From contig JAAAJB010000137.1 in assembly GCA_016098155.1 (NCBI GenBank), positions 1 to 13,066 on the forward strand: a stretch of 13,066 nucleotides of DNA, given 5' to 3'. Made by a program: the position numbers and the translations under genes. The DNA is from Actinomortierella ambigua (taxonomy: Eukaryota > Mortierellomycota > Mortierellomycetes > Mortierellales > Mortierellaceae). Shown here piece by piece: positions 1 through 10,029 of this stretch (position 1 is the stretch's first letter; every line of letters starts with the position of its first letter). A model generated the notes under the pieces. It was given only the letters and a program-made list of their open reading frames with translations. It had not been told where the DNA came from and made no database searches.

Positions 1-528
1 GTGACCACCCAGCAGCCAGACGCGAAATAAGTGGGCATCTCCCTTCACCAATAGCTCTGTGGAATGGGCCTACCAGTGAGCATGAGGAATGAGCCGTCTC
101 ATTGCAGACTCTGACCAAGGATGGAACGGGCATTACTCGTATTCACCTGCTTGGTCGACTGCGAGGGGGTGGGGAGTGAGAGAACCTCGACCCTCATTCT
201 ACGCGATTCTACGACCTGGCGCTTCCACCAGTTCCTACAAGGGATCATAACGTTGTTGGTCTCGACATGTCCTTGACTTTAGCGCCTTCTGCTATAGCTA
301 ACCATCCCCAACTACCTGAATGTTGGTATTAATTCAACCTTTTCCCTGCGTGTCTAATGCTAAGTGGCTCCATCGGCAATCATGATGAATCATAAGGCGG
401 GGACCTCCTCGTGTGTTTGGCTGTAATGTCGCAGAACCATTTGAACCAACAAGGACTAGTGCGAATAGAGGTTTATTCATAGTGTGATATGATACTGAGG
501 TGTTTGACGATATCACCGCGTCAACATC
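1..528. other. Spacer without recognisable gene
   Basis: Short open frames only, on both strands, none with domain-like sequence. No tRNA-type A/B boxes, no inverted repeats of note. A small direct repeat (ATTCTACG twice, around 197-214) is the only pattern seen. Confidence 0.6.
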
Positions 529-942
529 ATGTCTGCAGACCCCAACGATCATCCGGCACCCGCAACGCTGCATCACAAAATGAAGACCAAACTAGAGGGC
601 ATGATTGGATCCGAACAGGAGGGACCGACAGGTTCGCCAGATAATACATACACCAATGGCGACAATCCCTCCACAGCTATCTTTGGAAAAACAATCGTTG
701 GCAACTCTCCACGTCAAAGACAAGGCGTCGTTTTCAAGTCTCATGAGGAAGCTTCTCATTCATATGACACAACAAATCGTGGAATTTCTTTTCTTTCTCC
801 CGAAAGGAAAAAAAATAGAGTGGCATCATATTACAAAATAGTTGAAATAGTCGCGGGGGTGCGTGCAAGGGTGGGTGGGCGTTGTTTGATAGCATACAAG
901 GAGAACAAAAAAAACACTAACGATTATTTGTATCATATTTGA
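529..942 (+). CDS. Weak hypothetical small ORF, convergent with the receptor gene
   Basis: An ATG-initiated frame of 137 codons has an in-frame stop shortly upstream, so the ATG is its first. The first part (MSADPNDHPAPATLHHKMKT, then KLEGMIGSEQEG) has soluble-protein composition. From about residue 85 on it is basic and AT-rich and looks non-coding. The end overlaps the receptor stop codon on the other strand. I do not recognise a family; an intron after about position 715 or chance are both possible. Confidence 0.2.
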   Translation: MSADPNDHPAPATLHHKMKTKLEGMIGSEQEGPTGSPDNTYTNGDNPSTAIFGKTIVGNSPRQRQGVVFKSHEEASHSYDTTNRGISFLSPERKKNRVASYYKIVEIVAGVRARVGGRCLIAYKENKKNTNDYLYHI

Positions 943-2130
943 TATAATGATGCTGGTACTGTGGTGGCAGCGTCGAGGCAACTGTCCAAGGCTCCATCTC
1001 GATCGCCGAAGTGTGGATGCCAAATGACCGCTGAAGATCCTCCATCGCCGCCGCCGCCGACGGGCTAGGTTGATGGTGTGTCGCAAAGTAGTTGACCCTC
1101 GCCGCCGCCGCTGCTGCTGCTGCTGCTGCCGCTGCAGCACTAGTAGTAGCATCGGCGGTAGTAGTAGCAGTGATGGCAGGCGATGGTAGTGAAGGAGGAG
1201 GTCTGGGCGGCCGTGTCGGTGAAGAAGAGGAGGAAGAGAAGGAAGATGAAAAGGAAGCAGAGGGGGATGTGGAGGCGAAAGCTGCTGCAGGAATTCGATG
1301 TCCCTGGCGTATAGCAGGCGACTTTTCAACTACGGTCCCTGCAGCGACTGCCGTTGAAGTACTAATAGGAGTGGTGTTGTAAGGAGCAGCGGCAGCGTCC
1401 TTGGCCAAGGTAGTCGCCATAGTACGTTCGGTCGAAGGGAACCGAGAGCTGTGGTGCGACTTTTTGGAAGCGGGAGAGGTGACAGTGCCGTCTTCTTCCT
1501 CGACGACACTCATGGTGGTGGCAAGCGCTAGCTCTAGGTTATTGGCGTTGTCTTGGTTGGTAGTGGTGGTACTGCAGCGGCGACGGCGTCCTGTCCATGG
1601 CACTGCCCAACCGACAAATCGATGGCCGGGTCGCCGGAATGCACTCCTGCCACCACCACTATGACTGCCACTGCTGCTTCTGCGGCGACGATTGGGATTC
1701 AGCTCGCTACGCGAACTACGACCATGGCTACCGCTACCGCCTAGGTTCTCGTCGTCATCGTCTTCCGAGGCAGACGAGTCTTGAGGACCACCATGGACCG
1801 ACGAGGGCGATGAGGGCGACGAACGGTTGCCGTTGCGGCCGCCGCCACCATGGTTGCTCGGACCACCACCATCGCTGTTGCCGCCACCGCCTCCATCGCC
1901 GCCTGCACCGCCACATCTTCCACCCCCATTTCCACCCCTACGACGAGATCGAATTCTCTTCAAGGGATGGGTATCATCATCACTCGGAAGATGATGGTCA
2001 TGGTGGGGACCAAGGTTGTTGTTGTTGTTAAAATGAAGACGAGGCGTATTTCGAGCTCGGCTTCCTGCACCCTCGCCAAACAACAATTTCCATCCGCGCC
2101 TCCACCGGCTACCGAGCGAAGATCTCAATA
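917..2130 (-). other. Low-complexity cytoplasmic tail of the 7TM-RGS protein
   Basis: After the second RGS half, about 400 residues run to the TAG at 917-919. The order is an Asn/His patch (FNNNNNLGPHHDHHLPSDDD), a Gly/Asn-rich basic stretch with KRIRSRRRGGNGGG, an acidic run (ASEDDDDENL), basic-serine clusters such as NRRRRSSSG, a 13-alanine tract, and a less repetitive end with MEDLQRSFGIHTSAIEMEPW. The basic-serine clusters resemble basophilic kinase sites, which is an inference only. The final segment looks like a short conserved C-terminal motif, but I do not recognise it. Confidence 0.6.
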
Positions 2131-5100
2131 TAGGCGGATTGGCCTGGATGAATAGCACAAAATGACGCCAGACATTGTCGTAGACCATGTTCTGGACCTC
2201 GCGCACCACGGGCTCGTACATCTCTAGATAGCAAGATCTTGTCCGAAACAAGGAAGCTAGCTCTTGTACCTCGCTCGCACTTAGATTCAAAGGGAGCGGC
2301 GCGCTGGGAATGATGAACGTCGTAAACATAGCATGATATGCTGGAAGTAATGGGTCTGGGACAGGCGTCTGCGTGTTCTTTTGCGGGATGTTCAGGTAGT
2401 GACCCATAGCAGCTGCAGTGGTGACCTCGCTATTACCAGAAACCATCGTCCCAGTCGTGGCTTGCCGTCTGCTGCTGCCTGCTGGGTGTGGTGGTAAGGA
2501 AGTGGAAGGTGGCAAGGAATTCAGATCGGGATGAAGAGGGGTAGAGATGGTGGGATCCAGGAGGGCGGTTTGACTGGTACTAGCACAAGTGCTGATCCCG
2601 ATGGACGAGAGTGGCATTGTTGTAATCTTTTCGGATGACGAAGACGAGGAGGATTGGTGTTGAATATGGGTCGTGACTTGGGGGACATTAAGTGGGAGGA
2701 CGTTCGGTGGTGGGGGTTGGCTGATGCCATTGTTAATGCTGCTAGGTTGCAGAGGCAGCCGGGTCGTAAAAGGTGCCGAGACGGAAGGCGCCCGCGAAAG
2801 GCTATGTGGGGTCGTGGTCGAAGAGTGAATCGAGTGTTGTCGTGGCCCGTTCCTAGATGTGGTCGTGGTCACGGTCGCGGCAGCAGCAGCCGTGACAAAG
2901 GGGGTCTGCTTCCCAACAGACAGTCCAGAGCAAGCCCCACCCTCTTCTCCTCCGGTGGTGGCACTCTCGCTGCTGCTACTAGGGCTGTCGGCTTCATCGC
3001 TTCCAGAGGCACCGATGCTGACGAGGCCGAGCTTCGAGCGACCGGCTGTGGGAAGGGAATGCGAAGAGCATGATCGCTGGGCGAGAACCCCGGATGGAGT
3101 GCCTGCCCACACAAGAGGACGGGGAGGAGCAGGTTCGCCTCTACCGCCATGGGCTCTTGCTTGACCCGCCGCTGCAGAGCCTCGAGGTACAGCGGTGGCA
3201 GCCCGGATGGGGGGAGAAGGTCGAGGACTGGGTTGTTCCAAAGATGGTGCCCGAGTCATTGGCGGGCGGTCAACCTCCAGCATCGATGGCTCTTGGCTGT
3301 TGTAATGAAAAGTACGAGGATGGTATTGCTTGGGGGAAGGATGCATCTCGCCAAGTGAGGAGGTGTTGGTAGCGATTTTGGTCGGAATGCTACTACCGCT
3401 ACCAGTAGTCGCACCAACATGGCCGTCGACGGCCCATGAATACGTCTGAGCATCCGCCGGACTTTTTGGAGAGTGGATCTGCTCACCAAAGTCGCCTTCA
3501 TCGTACAAGAATCGCGACGACGATGAGCCGTCTTCTTGTTCGATGTCGGGCCTCATTGGGGAACGGAGATGATGTCGACTGCCACCTCCACGGCCACGGC
3601 TATGCGAATGACTCGATGCCATATGCGCGGCGGAAGCTGTGCCTCCACTGTCACCAAAACCAGGTCCATAAGAGGCCTCGTCTTCTATGGGTATTCGACT
3701 ATCCTGACTCAAATCCGTGTCATGATAGCTCCTGGTCGAGCCTGTGTTACCACGGCCAAACCAACTAAAAGACGACTGATCACTATCGGCGCCGCTAAAG
3801 TGTTGCCTCCGAACAGAGTCGACCGACTCGGTCAAAGTCAAAGCCCCGCCGACACTACCAATACCGCCACCAAATGACGAGCTATCCACGCTATGATGAT
3901 GGGGCCGAAGGGCCCTCAGTTTTCGCGAGTGACTGGATGAATCGCGCGGTGGCGGCGGTACATGAGCCAGCGGTGCCGAGTGTGTGGATGCCTGGTCGAG
4001 ACTCTGGCTCTGGCGGTGGTGGTGGAGTCGACGGTGATGGTTATGATGCTGGTTATGATGATGGTGGTGGTGGTGGCGTGGATGTTGAAGCTGTTGCCAG
4101 AATGAGCCACGCTTAGGCGAAGGGTTTGTCGCCGCCGCCGCCGCTAGGTCGCTCTTCATGGATACTGCAAGCTCCTCTTCTGCCTCGATTTGGAACGAGT
4201 CCTTGAAACGCGACGAGGTGAGCTGATGACCGGCTCGGAAGGGGGACAAAGGTGGTGTATTTGTAGTGGACGACGAGTAGTTGCTGGAACGGTGGTCACT
4301 CGTCGTGGTGGACGCCGTGTGCCCAGAGTGTTGAGATTCGCGCCAGCTGGTCCATTCGTGGTGTGCCACTGCTGCAGGTGGAGCCATAAGCAGTCCTGCC
4401 ATATTAGGTGTTGATGAGATGGCTGTTGGCTCGTGCTGGAGGGTTTCTTCTGCAAGAGTGCTTGCACAAAAAACAGCGGGGGCCTCGCTTTCGCACATTG
4501 GACACTCCATCGGTGGCGCGGACGAAAAGGCTTCATCCACCTGGAGAATGGCCGCACCCTGATCAGGATGAAGAAAAGCCGGATGTGAAATTGATCCGCC
4601 TTCGTTCTGCAGAATTCGGAGTTGACGAACGCGATGATGGGGTGCTCCACCAGTCAAGACACCGCCGCCGCCACCTGAACCGATGGCAGCAACAGTGGGG
4701 CAACCGTCTCGTCCTTGTTGTCCTACTAGTTCATAGTACTCCATGACTTGCTTCCTCAACCCTTCATACTCCTGCAAGAACTTTGTGTTCTCGGCGTTGA
4801 AAACAGTGACCGAGAACTTGCACAGGGCCTCAAACATCTCCGAATCCTGAAGAGCGTACTCAAATGCCCGAGGATTCATGTCTGACAGCGGGATCATGTC
4901 GCCCTTGGCATCCAGGCCGTAATAGGCCCAGAATCCTTTGAATCCTTTCAAGCGTCGAGCTGCCTGGCGTGCTCCTGCGCGTGCAGGGTTTGGGGGCTTT
5001 GGGTATTGTCGTTCAAATTGATTTTGGAGCACCAATAGCTCTCCGCCGATAGCAAGAGGCCCTGGTGTGGGGAGCATGTGTGTCCGCTGGGCGTGGAGAG

Positions 5101-7777
5101 CAGACATGGGTGAGATTGTGTACGCGCTGTCGTCCTTGATCTTGGAGGGCGCGTGGTGTCCTTCCATGGAACCGATAGATGCCGAGGGCGAGACGGCGAA
5201 GGGTAACCGAGAGTGAGATGTCGTTGAGGGGATAGAAGGCTCGCTGTTGACATGGTGGAGGGACGGTTGGTAGGACACTGTCTCGCCGTCTACAAGATGC
5301 TCACTCATTGTTGACGATTCCGACTTGAATGAATCCCAGCGGAAGATACTCGCCAACCGACTGTTGGATTTGGTGCTGGTATGGCGGGCCTTTGGTCGTT
5401 GTCGGCGCAGGAAGGAGACAAGTGGCAAGACGACTGTGTTGGTGTGCGCGAAAATGAACGTTAAGATCAGCCAATTGACATGGTTCCAATGACCAGCGTC
5501 GAGCTTCTTCATCACAATGGGGGAGATGAAATAGAGCACAAAGCCAGGGACGCCGATCGCCATTGTAAGCAAGAGTTCATTCCGGATACCAAAGCCATCC
5601 TTGATCCACCATAGTTTCCAACAAATGATAGGACATCCTATAACCAAGAAGATCAACATCGCAGCGTAGATTGGATAGAACTAGATAAGGAAGTATAAGG
5701 AAGGGTGAGAAGAGTGAGAGTCTGGATATAGAGTTGGTAATCGTCTCAAAATATTTTTCTCCGCTACTGAACGTACCACCAATCCCTCGCCACATATATA
5801 GCTTGTAGGGTTGATCTGGACAGGCGACGGCTTGACAAACTGCATTCCGAGGCAAATGACGAAAACAAAGACCATGATCAACACGAGGAACAGCGTCAGG
5901 CGCCCGTCTGTGACTTGGTTGAACGGCAGATATCGGTTCCAGGGGCTTTGGCTCCATTCGCGTTGGCGAGGATCGGGTATCTCATCGAAGCCGAGTGATC
6001 CAATGATGGCGCTATAGTCTGCCGGTCTATCCAGATGTCCTGCCCCTGGTCCAATCTTTCGCGATAGCGTGACAGTCGCAAGGGGAGTGCCACCACTACG
6101 TGCTGGGGCCATGCTACCAACGAGGGGACCGATGTCAAAGACGACGCCGTTGGTGGTAGAGATTGCTGGCGGTGTATGGTAATCTGGACGTCCATCACGG
6201 TGCCCCACGTACCCTTTTTCCATGGGTGACTTTGAAGTAGATGACGGGCTATTCGTCGCGCTCAATTTTCCGTCACCGCGACTTTGCCCATCGGCTGTCA
6301 CTCGACAGCACTCGACAGAAGATGATCGAGGCGACGATGATTGTACGTGGTAGTGGTGTGATGGCCATCCAGGAGTCGTCGCCTCATAGATATCGAGCTC
6401 ACATGGTGGGGCTGAAGGTGGAGCAAACGACGTGGAGGCGATGTTGGTAAGAGATGTGACTGGCAAAGACTGGTGCGGTGGCGTCCAAGAGGTGAGAGAA
6501 GATGCTATCTCACTCGCTGAGCAGGGTAAAGGCGACTCAGATGAGGGGGCCTGCAAGTGAGGATGATGCATTTGCCTCTGCTGGTGGTGGGTCCGAGCGG
6601 ATGGACCGAGTCTAGACCCATGAGGGGAAGGGGGTATTGATCCTCCGTCAGAGTCACCTTGCCAGGTCGAGGGCGTCAACCCCTGACCGCTTGATCCAGT
6701 CACGGCTACCACGTTCATTTCATGGCTCTGTCCACCGTTGGTCATGATGTTGGGTGAGCTCGATGGTGGGGGACCACTCGAATCCAAGGGGCTATCCTGA
6801 GTCGCAGTAGTAGCATCTTGGTGTCCCTCTGAGCGGCTGACAGAGCCAGAGGCAGTGGCCACTGTTGCGCCAGCAAAAGCCGTAGACGGATGAAGCGGTC
6901 CATCCTCTTGATATGGATGAAGGAAAGGCGAGTGTGGTGGCACCATTTTGGTGAGGTATCTTGACCACCGCTTTTGCTGCTTCTGCTCTTGGTGTTGGTG
7001 TCCATCCTGTTGCGGTTGGTGTTGTTGTGATTGTAATTGTTGAGCCTCTTCTTTGGAGGGCCCATTGTCTGGGCAGTCCGGTTCATGATGTTCCTGAACT
7101 CCAAAATGCGAGGTCGTGCTGCTACCAACGAGACGGTCGGGGTTATCGTCGGTTAGCGGATGATGGCCTTCCATGCCGTTGGGGTTGCTCGTGCGAAGGA
7201 GGTTACTGCTCGCCGCCAATCCTCTGATGTCAGTCCGTTCGATTTCCGTCTGCTTGCGGTAAATGTACATAAGCCGGAATCCTCGAGCGAGATAGGTCAT
7301 CAGCCATGGCACAATACAAAGGTACGATGCTAAAAGACCAAACAGTGAATCCAAGACAGCCAAAGTATGGTCGGTTAGTGTGGGGGATTGGAAGGCGGGT
7401 TGACGGGAGAGAGGAGGTGTGTGCGTGAAGCGGAACACAGAAAGCCAGCACATGGGAACACAAAACAGAGATGCAGTCATGACGAACAAAGACGTTAAGG
7501 TGTACAGCAATTATCAGGGACACTTACTCCAGAGAAGAATGAAACAAGGAAACTGGCCCACATAGGCATTGAGGAAAAGGTACACAAATATCACCCCGCT
7601 GGCGGACACACCGTTCCACAGCACGAGGTACCTTCCTCGCTGCTTGAGGTCATTTTGTTTGCCAGAGAGGTAAAAATTCAGGAGAGTCGAAAGCAAACTT
7701 ATCGAACCAAAGAAGATACCGGCACACATGTACCCGTATCGATGCCCCCATCCGAGCTTTGGCTCTTGTGGATCCAT
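917..7777 (-). CDS. Seven-transmembrane receptor with C-terminal RGS domain (fungal RGS-type GPCR), 3 exons
   Basis: Exons are 7528-7777, 5777-7329 and 917-5680 (250+1553+4764 nt, in frame, about 2188 aa). The first ATG (7775-7777) follows a CT-rich leader and starts MDPQEPKLGWG. Membrane segments lie near residues 15-37, 48-71, 75-100, 561-582, 602-624, 636-657 and 669-692. Receptor-family motifs include FILLWTSYLCIVPWL (TM3, made by splicing), RGFRLMYIYR, WKLWWIKDGFGIRNELLLT and GVPGFVLYF. RGS part one (about 850-925) has EYALQDSEMFEALCKF and the conserved EN of FNAENTKFL. Part two (about 1712-1780) has FIIPSAPLPLNLSASEV and VYDNVWRHFVLF, with the Asp and the Arg four residues on that contact G-alpha in known RGS domains. 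Expected role, from the family: plasma-membrane sensing with GTPase activation of a G-alpha subunit. Ligand unknown. Large low-complexity inserts occupy loop 2 (about 110-545), the RGS interior (about 925-1710) and the tail (about 1780-2188). I am confident of 7TM plus RGS, less so that exon 3 has no further introns. Confidence 0.85.
1100..1139 (-). repeat. Alanine-codon trinucleotide tract (13 Ala)
   Basis: Thirteen consecutive alanine codons (GCG and GCA blocks, one GCT) lie in the receptor tail near residue 2122. The block structure (four GCG, six GCA, then mixed) is what replication slippage with later point changes would leave. No effect on the frame. Confidence 0.9.
2370..4730 (-). other. 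About 790-residue low-complexity insertion inside the RGS domain
   Basis: This is open coding sequence between the two RGS halves (about residues 925-1710). It is rich in Ser, Pro, His, Gly and Thr, with a Cys pair patch (PPMECPMCESEAPAVFC), a His-rich block at 4014-4084, repeated Ser-Pro sites and poly-Ala/Thr stretches. It carries no stop in about 2.36 kb, so it is read as exon rather than intron. No independent folded domain was recognised. It probably forms a long disordered loop protruding from the RGS helix bundle. Confidence 0.65.
4014..4084 (-). repeat. Histidine-rich codon repeat
   Basis: CAC/CAT codons give a run of seven His (4056-4076) followed by NQHHNHHRRLHHHR, near residue 1140 of the receptor protein. 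It appears on the plus strand as GTGGTG/ATGATG. It is a typical slippage-prone tract inside the RGS insertion; metal binding is conceivable but not shown. Confidence 0.85.
5681..5776 (-). other. Intron 2 of the 7TM-RGS gene
   Basis: The coding-strand donor is GTACGT after GGA TTG GTG and the acceptor is TTATCTAG before TTCTATCC. It is a phase 0 intron of 96 nt with a pyrimidine-rich 3' end. Splicing joins SYICGEGLV to FYPIYAAMLIF, that is the extracellular loop before TM5 to TM5 itself, as expected for this receptor family. An in-frame TAG at the acceptor shows that read-through from the intron side is blocked. Confidence 0.85.
5930..7240 (-). other. About 440-residue insertion in the second intracellular loop of the receptor
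   Basis: Between TM3 (ending near RGFRLMYIYRKQ) and TM4 (TLFLVLIMVFVFVICLG) the frame stays open for about 440 residues. The sequence is rich in Ser, Pro, Gln, His and Gly, with a Gln/His block (QQLQSQQHQPQQDGHQHQEQ). It ends in a more ordered stretch, IIGSLGFDEIPDPRQREW, just before TM4. In fungal RGS-type receptors this loop is normally short. It faces the cytosol if the usual topology holds. Confidence 0.7.
7330..7527 (-). other. Intron 1 of the 7TM-RGS gene
   Basis: On the coding strand the donor is GTAAGT directly after TGG A, and the acceptor is TTTTAG before CATCGTAC. A CACTAAC branch-site match lies at 7374-7380, about 45 nt from the acceptor. It is a phase 1 intron of 198 nt. Splicing joins FILLW to TSYLCIVPWL and rebuilds TM3. 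Reading through from the donor meets a TGA five codons later. The downstream exon frame is open into the intron and encodes a hydrophobic stretch (LYTLTSLFVMTASLF) that is not part of the protein. Confidence 0.85.
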
Positions 7778-9080
7778 CCTAGCACGAGACTGAAGCAAGG
7801 AAGGAAGGGGAAGAGGCGGGGGAGGGAGGAAAAGATGGGACGGAGCGAGGCAGGCGTGGGGTATGGAGGGTCAAAGTGTGGCCTGACGCTCTCCCTTGGA
7901 CGCTGCGTTTTGCTCTTGTTGATGACACGAAAGATTGTCTAAAAAATATTGTTAAAAGTAGGGTCGGTGATTTGTGTCTCTCAGCGACAAGTGTTGCGAA
8001 GGAAGACTGGACGTGTCAAAAAAAAAAAAAAAGCCCGCGCAAGGATACAGTTAGTACATTGTTCAAGGATGGGCAAGGTTAGGATCGGGAATCCTCCGAT
8101 AGTTTGCCTTTGAGTAGTACAGTTCAACCTCGACTGGGGTCGACCTGGATCAATGAGGGGCAAGACGACAACTGGGGAAGGGGGGAGGCAAAAAAAAACG
8201 AGGAAAACAACAAGGAGCGAGTGGGGTAGAGGCGAAGGGGTTTAAGAAGGATGCAGGAGGCAAAGGGGTTGGAGAGGGGAGTGGGTCGGGGCGAGGCAGA
8301 CTGAGAATGACATGGTCCATCACCAACGACTAAAGAAGGGTCCGTCAGCAATATTATTCACTGGCATCTCATGCTACAAAGGCAGCAGCAACGACAGAGG
8401 GAATGCCGAGTGAGCAGTAATGTCAATTTATGCAAGCGCGCTGCCTGTCGACAAGCGTGCAACAGGGATTTTCCTGTTCCTGAGGTTCAACAACCCGCAC
8501 TGTTTCATGAGCACTTTGGGTGTTGTTGGTTAGAGTGAGCAGGTGGAGGTCATGTTGAGGGGAGCTATGATCATGGCAGTCCAGGCAGGAGGCTCGATGG
8601 TGAATATGGGATAGTGGAAGGTGTAGTGTGAGTGAGGTGACGGTTGGGGAGGAGTGATCATTCTACGCACCAAGGTACTGATAAAACGAGGAGGTGGGTG
8701 GTGGTGGCTGACATGGCTCCTTCAGAAGTGGTCTTGAGGGCACAGTGGCCAGTCCTCGCCGAGGCGTAGAGTTAGTTGCCGTATTGTGGGGGCGGGAGAA
8801 CAAGGCGAGAGGATATGAAAGAGGATGAAGAGAGCGAGGAGTGGAAGTGAGACAGAAGGTGTGTGGGTAGAGAAAGAAAAGAGCTTCAATAAAAAAAATG
8901 GTGTCGAGAGAAGAGAGGAAGAGGCAAAGAAGGTTGTGTGATGGTGTGAGAAGTGAAGAGAAAAAGAGTACGACATACAGCGTTGGAAGAAAGTTGAGGG
9001 GACAAAATAAGAGAGTAACAAAACAAAACAGAGAAAAACGTGGGCGGGAGGTGGTCAGAGGGGGTGAGGAGCATATTTTG
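7778..9080 (-). promoter_or_regulatory. Presumptive promoter and CT-rich leader of the 7TM-RGS gene
   Basis: No convincing gene lies here. The plus strand is purine-rich (about 75-85 percent in 8821-9060; also high in 7795-7860 and 8160-8300), so the coding strand of the receptor gene is CT-rich right up to its ATG, as is common in fungal leaders. A 15-A run lies at 8018-8032. No TATA box could be placed with confidence. The exact transcription start is not visible. Confidence 0.4.
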
Positions 9081-10029
9081 GATGGAACAGTCCCTCTCTC
9101 CTCTCACTCTGTGCTCACTTAAACGCCGATCGCTTCTTCCCTGTCGTCCCCCCAAACAGTGTTTGCTCGTAAAGTCAGAAGTTCTCTCTTTCTACAAGGT
9201 ATTCACCCTCTCTCTTTCTCTCGGTGTCTTTTTGTGGTGTAGAGAGAGAGAGAGAAGAGGATCAAAAAGGGGACAATCAAAAACAAACAAAAAGATGAGA
9301 TGGAAAGGGAGCACATCCCATCGATAGCCGGCGATAAATATAATCGCGACCCCAACTGACCAAAGGCCTCTCGCAGAATTAATGTTTGACCCTCAACCCC
9401 ACCACCGTTGCATATCCCCGAGTGACAAACATGAGCACTGGTGGGGGGGGGGATGCGGCAGCAGGCTTGAGGGATAGAAAAAGAAAGGGATGGTTGCGAG
9501 AAGGTTGTTCGGCAAGGAAGGAGGGCGAGTACGAAGATACATGATTGAACGAGTTTTTCTTTTTTGGCCTCTCATATCTCTCTCCAGAAATCAAAGTCAG
9601 GGTCCAACCGGGGGTCGCTTCGGTTCTGAGCGCTGGGAATGCTATATTTACCCGGCCTCTTCCTTTTGAAATGATGCAGCCGCAGGTCCAGGTGCTCTCC
9701 TTCTTTCCAAGATCGATCGCTCGTTACTTCCTTCTTCTTTGACCCCCTCTGACAGGGATGGTCCGTGAACCCAGTGCTTTGGGACTGGAACAGGGAAGGT
9801 TCTGCGCCTCAACCGCACTATCGCCCCTCGCCCGAACACCAACTGAAGACAGGAATTGGTAATCATCCGTTGTCCTTTCGTCGTCCTTCTCCGTTGTCAC
9901 CGCACATGCCAATCAGTGCAGTGCAAGCACGCTGTCTGTCCTGGGAATCAAAACAAATTGAGCTTTGGACATTGTATTTTGTGCTACAACGCGTAACGTG
10001 GCACGCAAAACCACTCATGTTTCATAGTC
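9081..10029. other. Spacer downstream of the GRAM-domain gene
   Basis: No gene recognised. The strand bias flips: 9085-9235 is pyrimidine-rich on the plus strand, then an (AG) run lies at 9240-9255, and a 10-G run at about 9442-9451. Just past the GRAM-gene stop, the coding strand has ACAAAATACAATG and CAATTTGTTTTG, a plausible AT-rich 3' processing region without a canonical AATAAA. A plus-strand CCAATCAG lies near 9909. Confidence 0.5.

Noticed and set aside
529..720. CsbD-like stress protein
   Set aside because: Only a superficial resemblance of the KLEGMIGS segment; the repeat structure and following sequence of that family are missing.
1092..2031. Plus-strand poly-Ala, poly-Val and His/Arg-rich frames as novel repeat proteins
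   Set aside because: Same codon tracts as the receptor tail read on the opposite strand.
2370..4730. RGS insertion as one long intron
   Set aside because: About 2.36 kb with no in-frame stop and strong codon-repeat tracts (His, Ala, Ser) is very unlikely for an intron; kept as coding, with transcript data named as the test.
826..4746. Many overlapping open frames on the plus strand and in other minus frames across the receptor tail and RGS insert
   Set aside because: They are by-products of GC-rich trinucleotide repeats, have runs of single residues and no recognisable domains, and shadow the long coding frame.
7330..7510. Minus-strand start at 7510 making a 609-residue protein as a separate gene
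   Set aside because: The first 60 or so codons lie in intron 1, and the exon joins cleanly to TM1-TM3 upstream and TM5-TM7 downstream; it is the middle exon of one receptor gene.
8018..8032. 15-A run as the tail of a retrotransposed copy
   Set aside because: No target-site duplication or coding remnant next to it; similar A/T runs occur in introns of this window, so it is ordinary homopolymer sequence.
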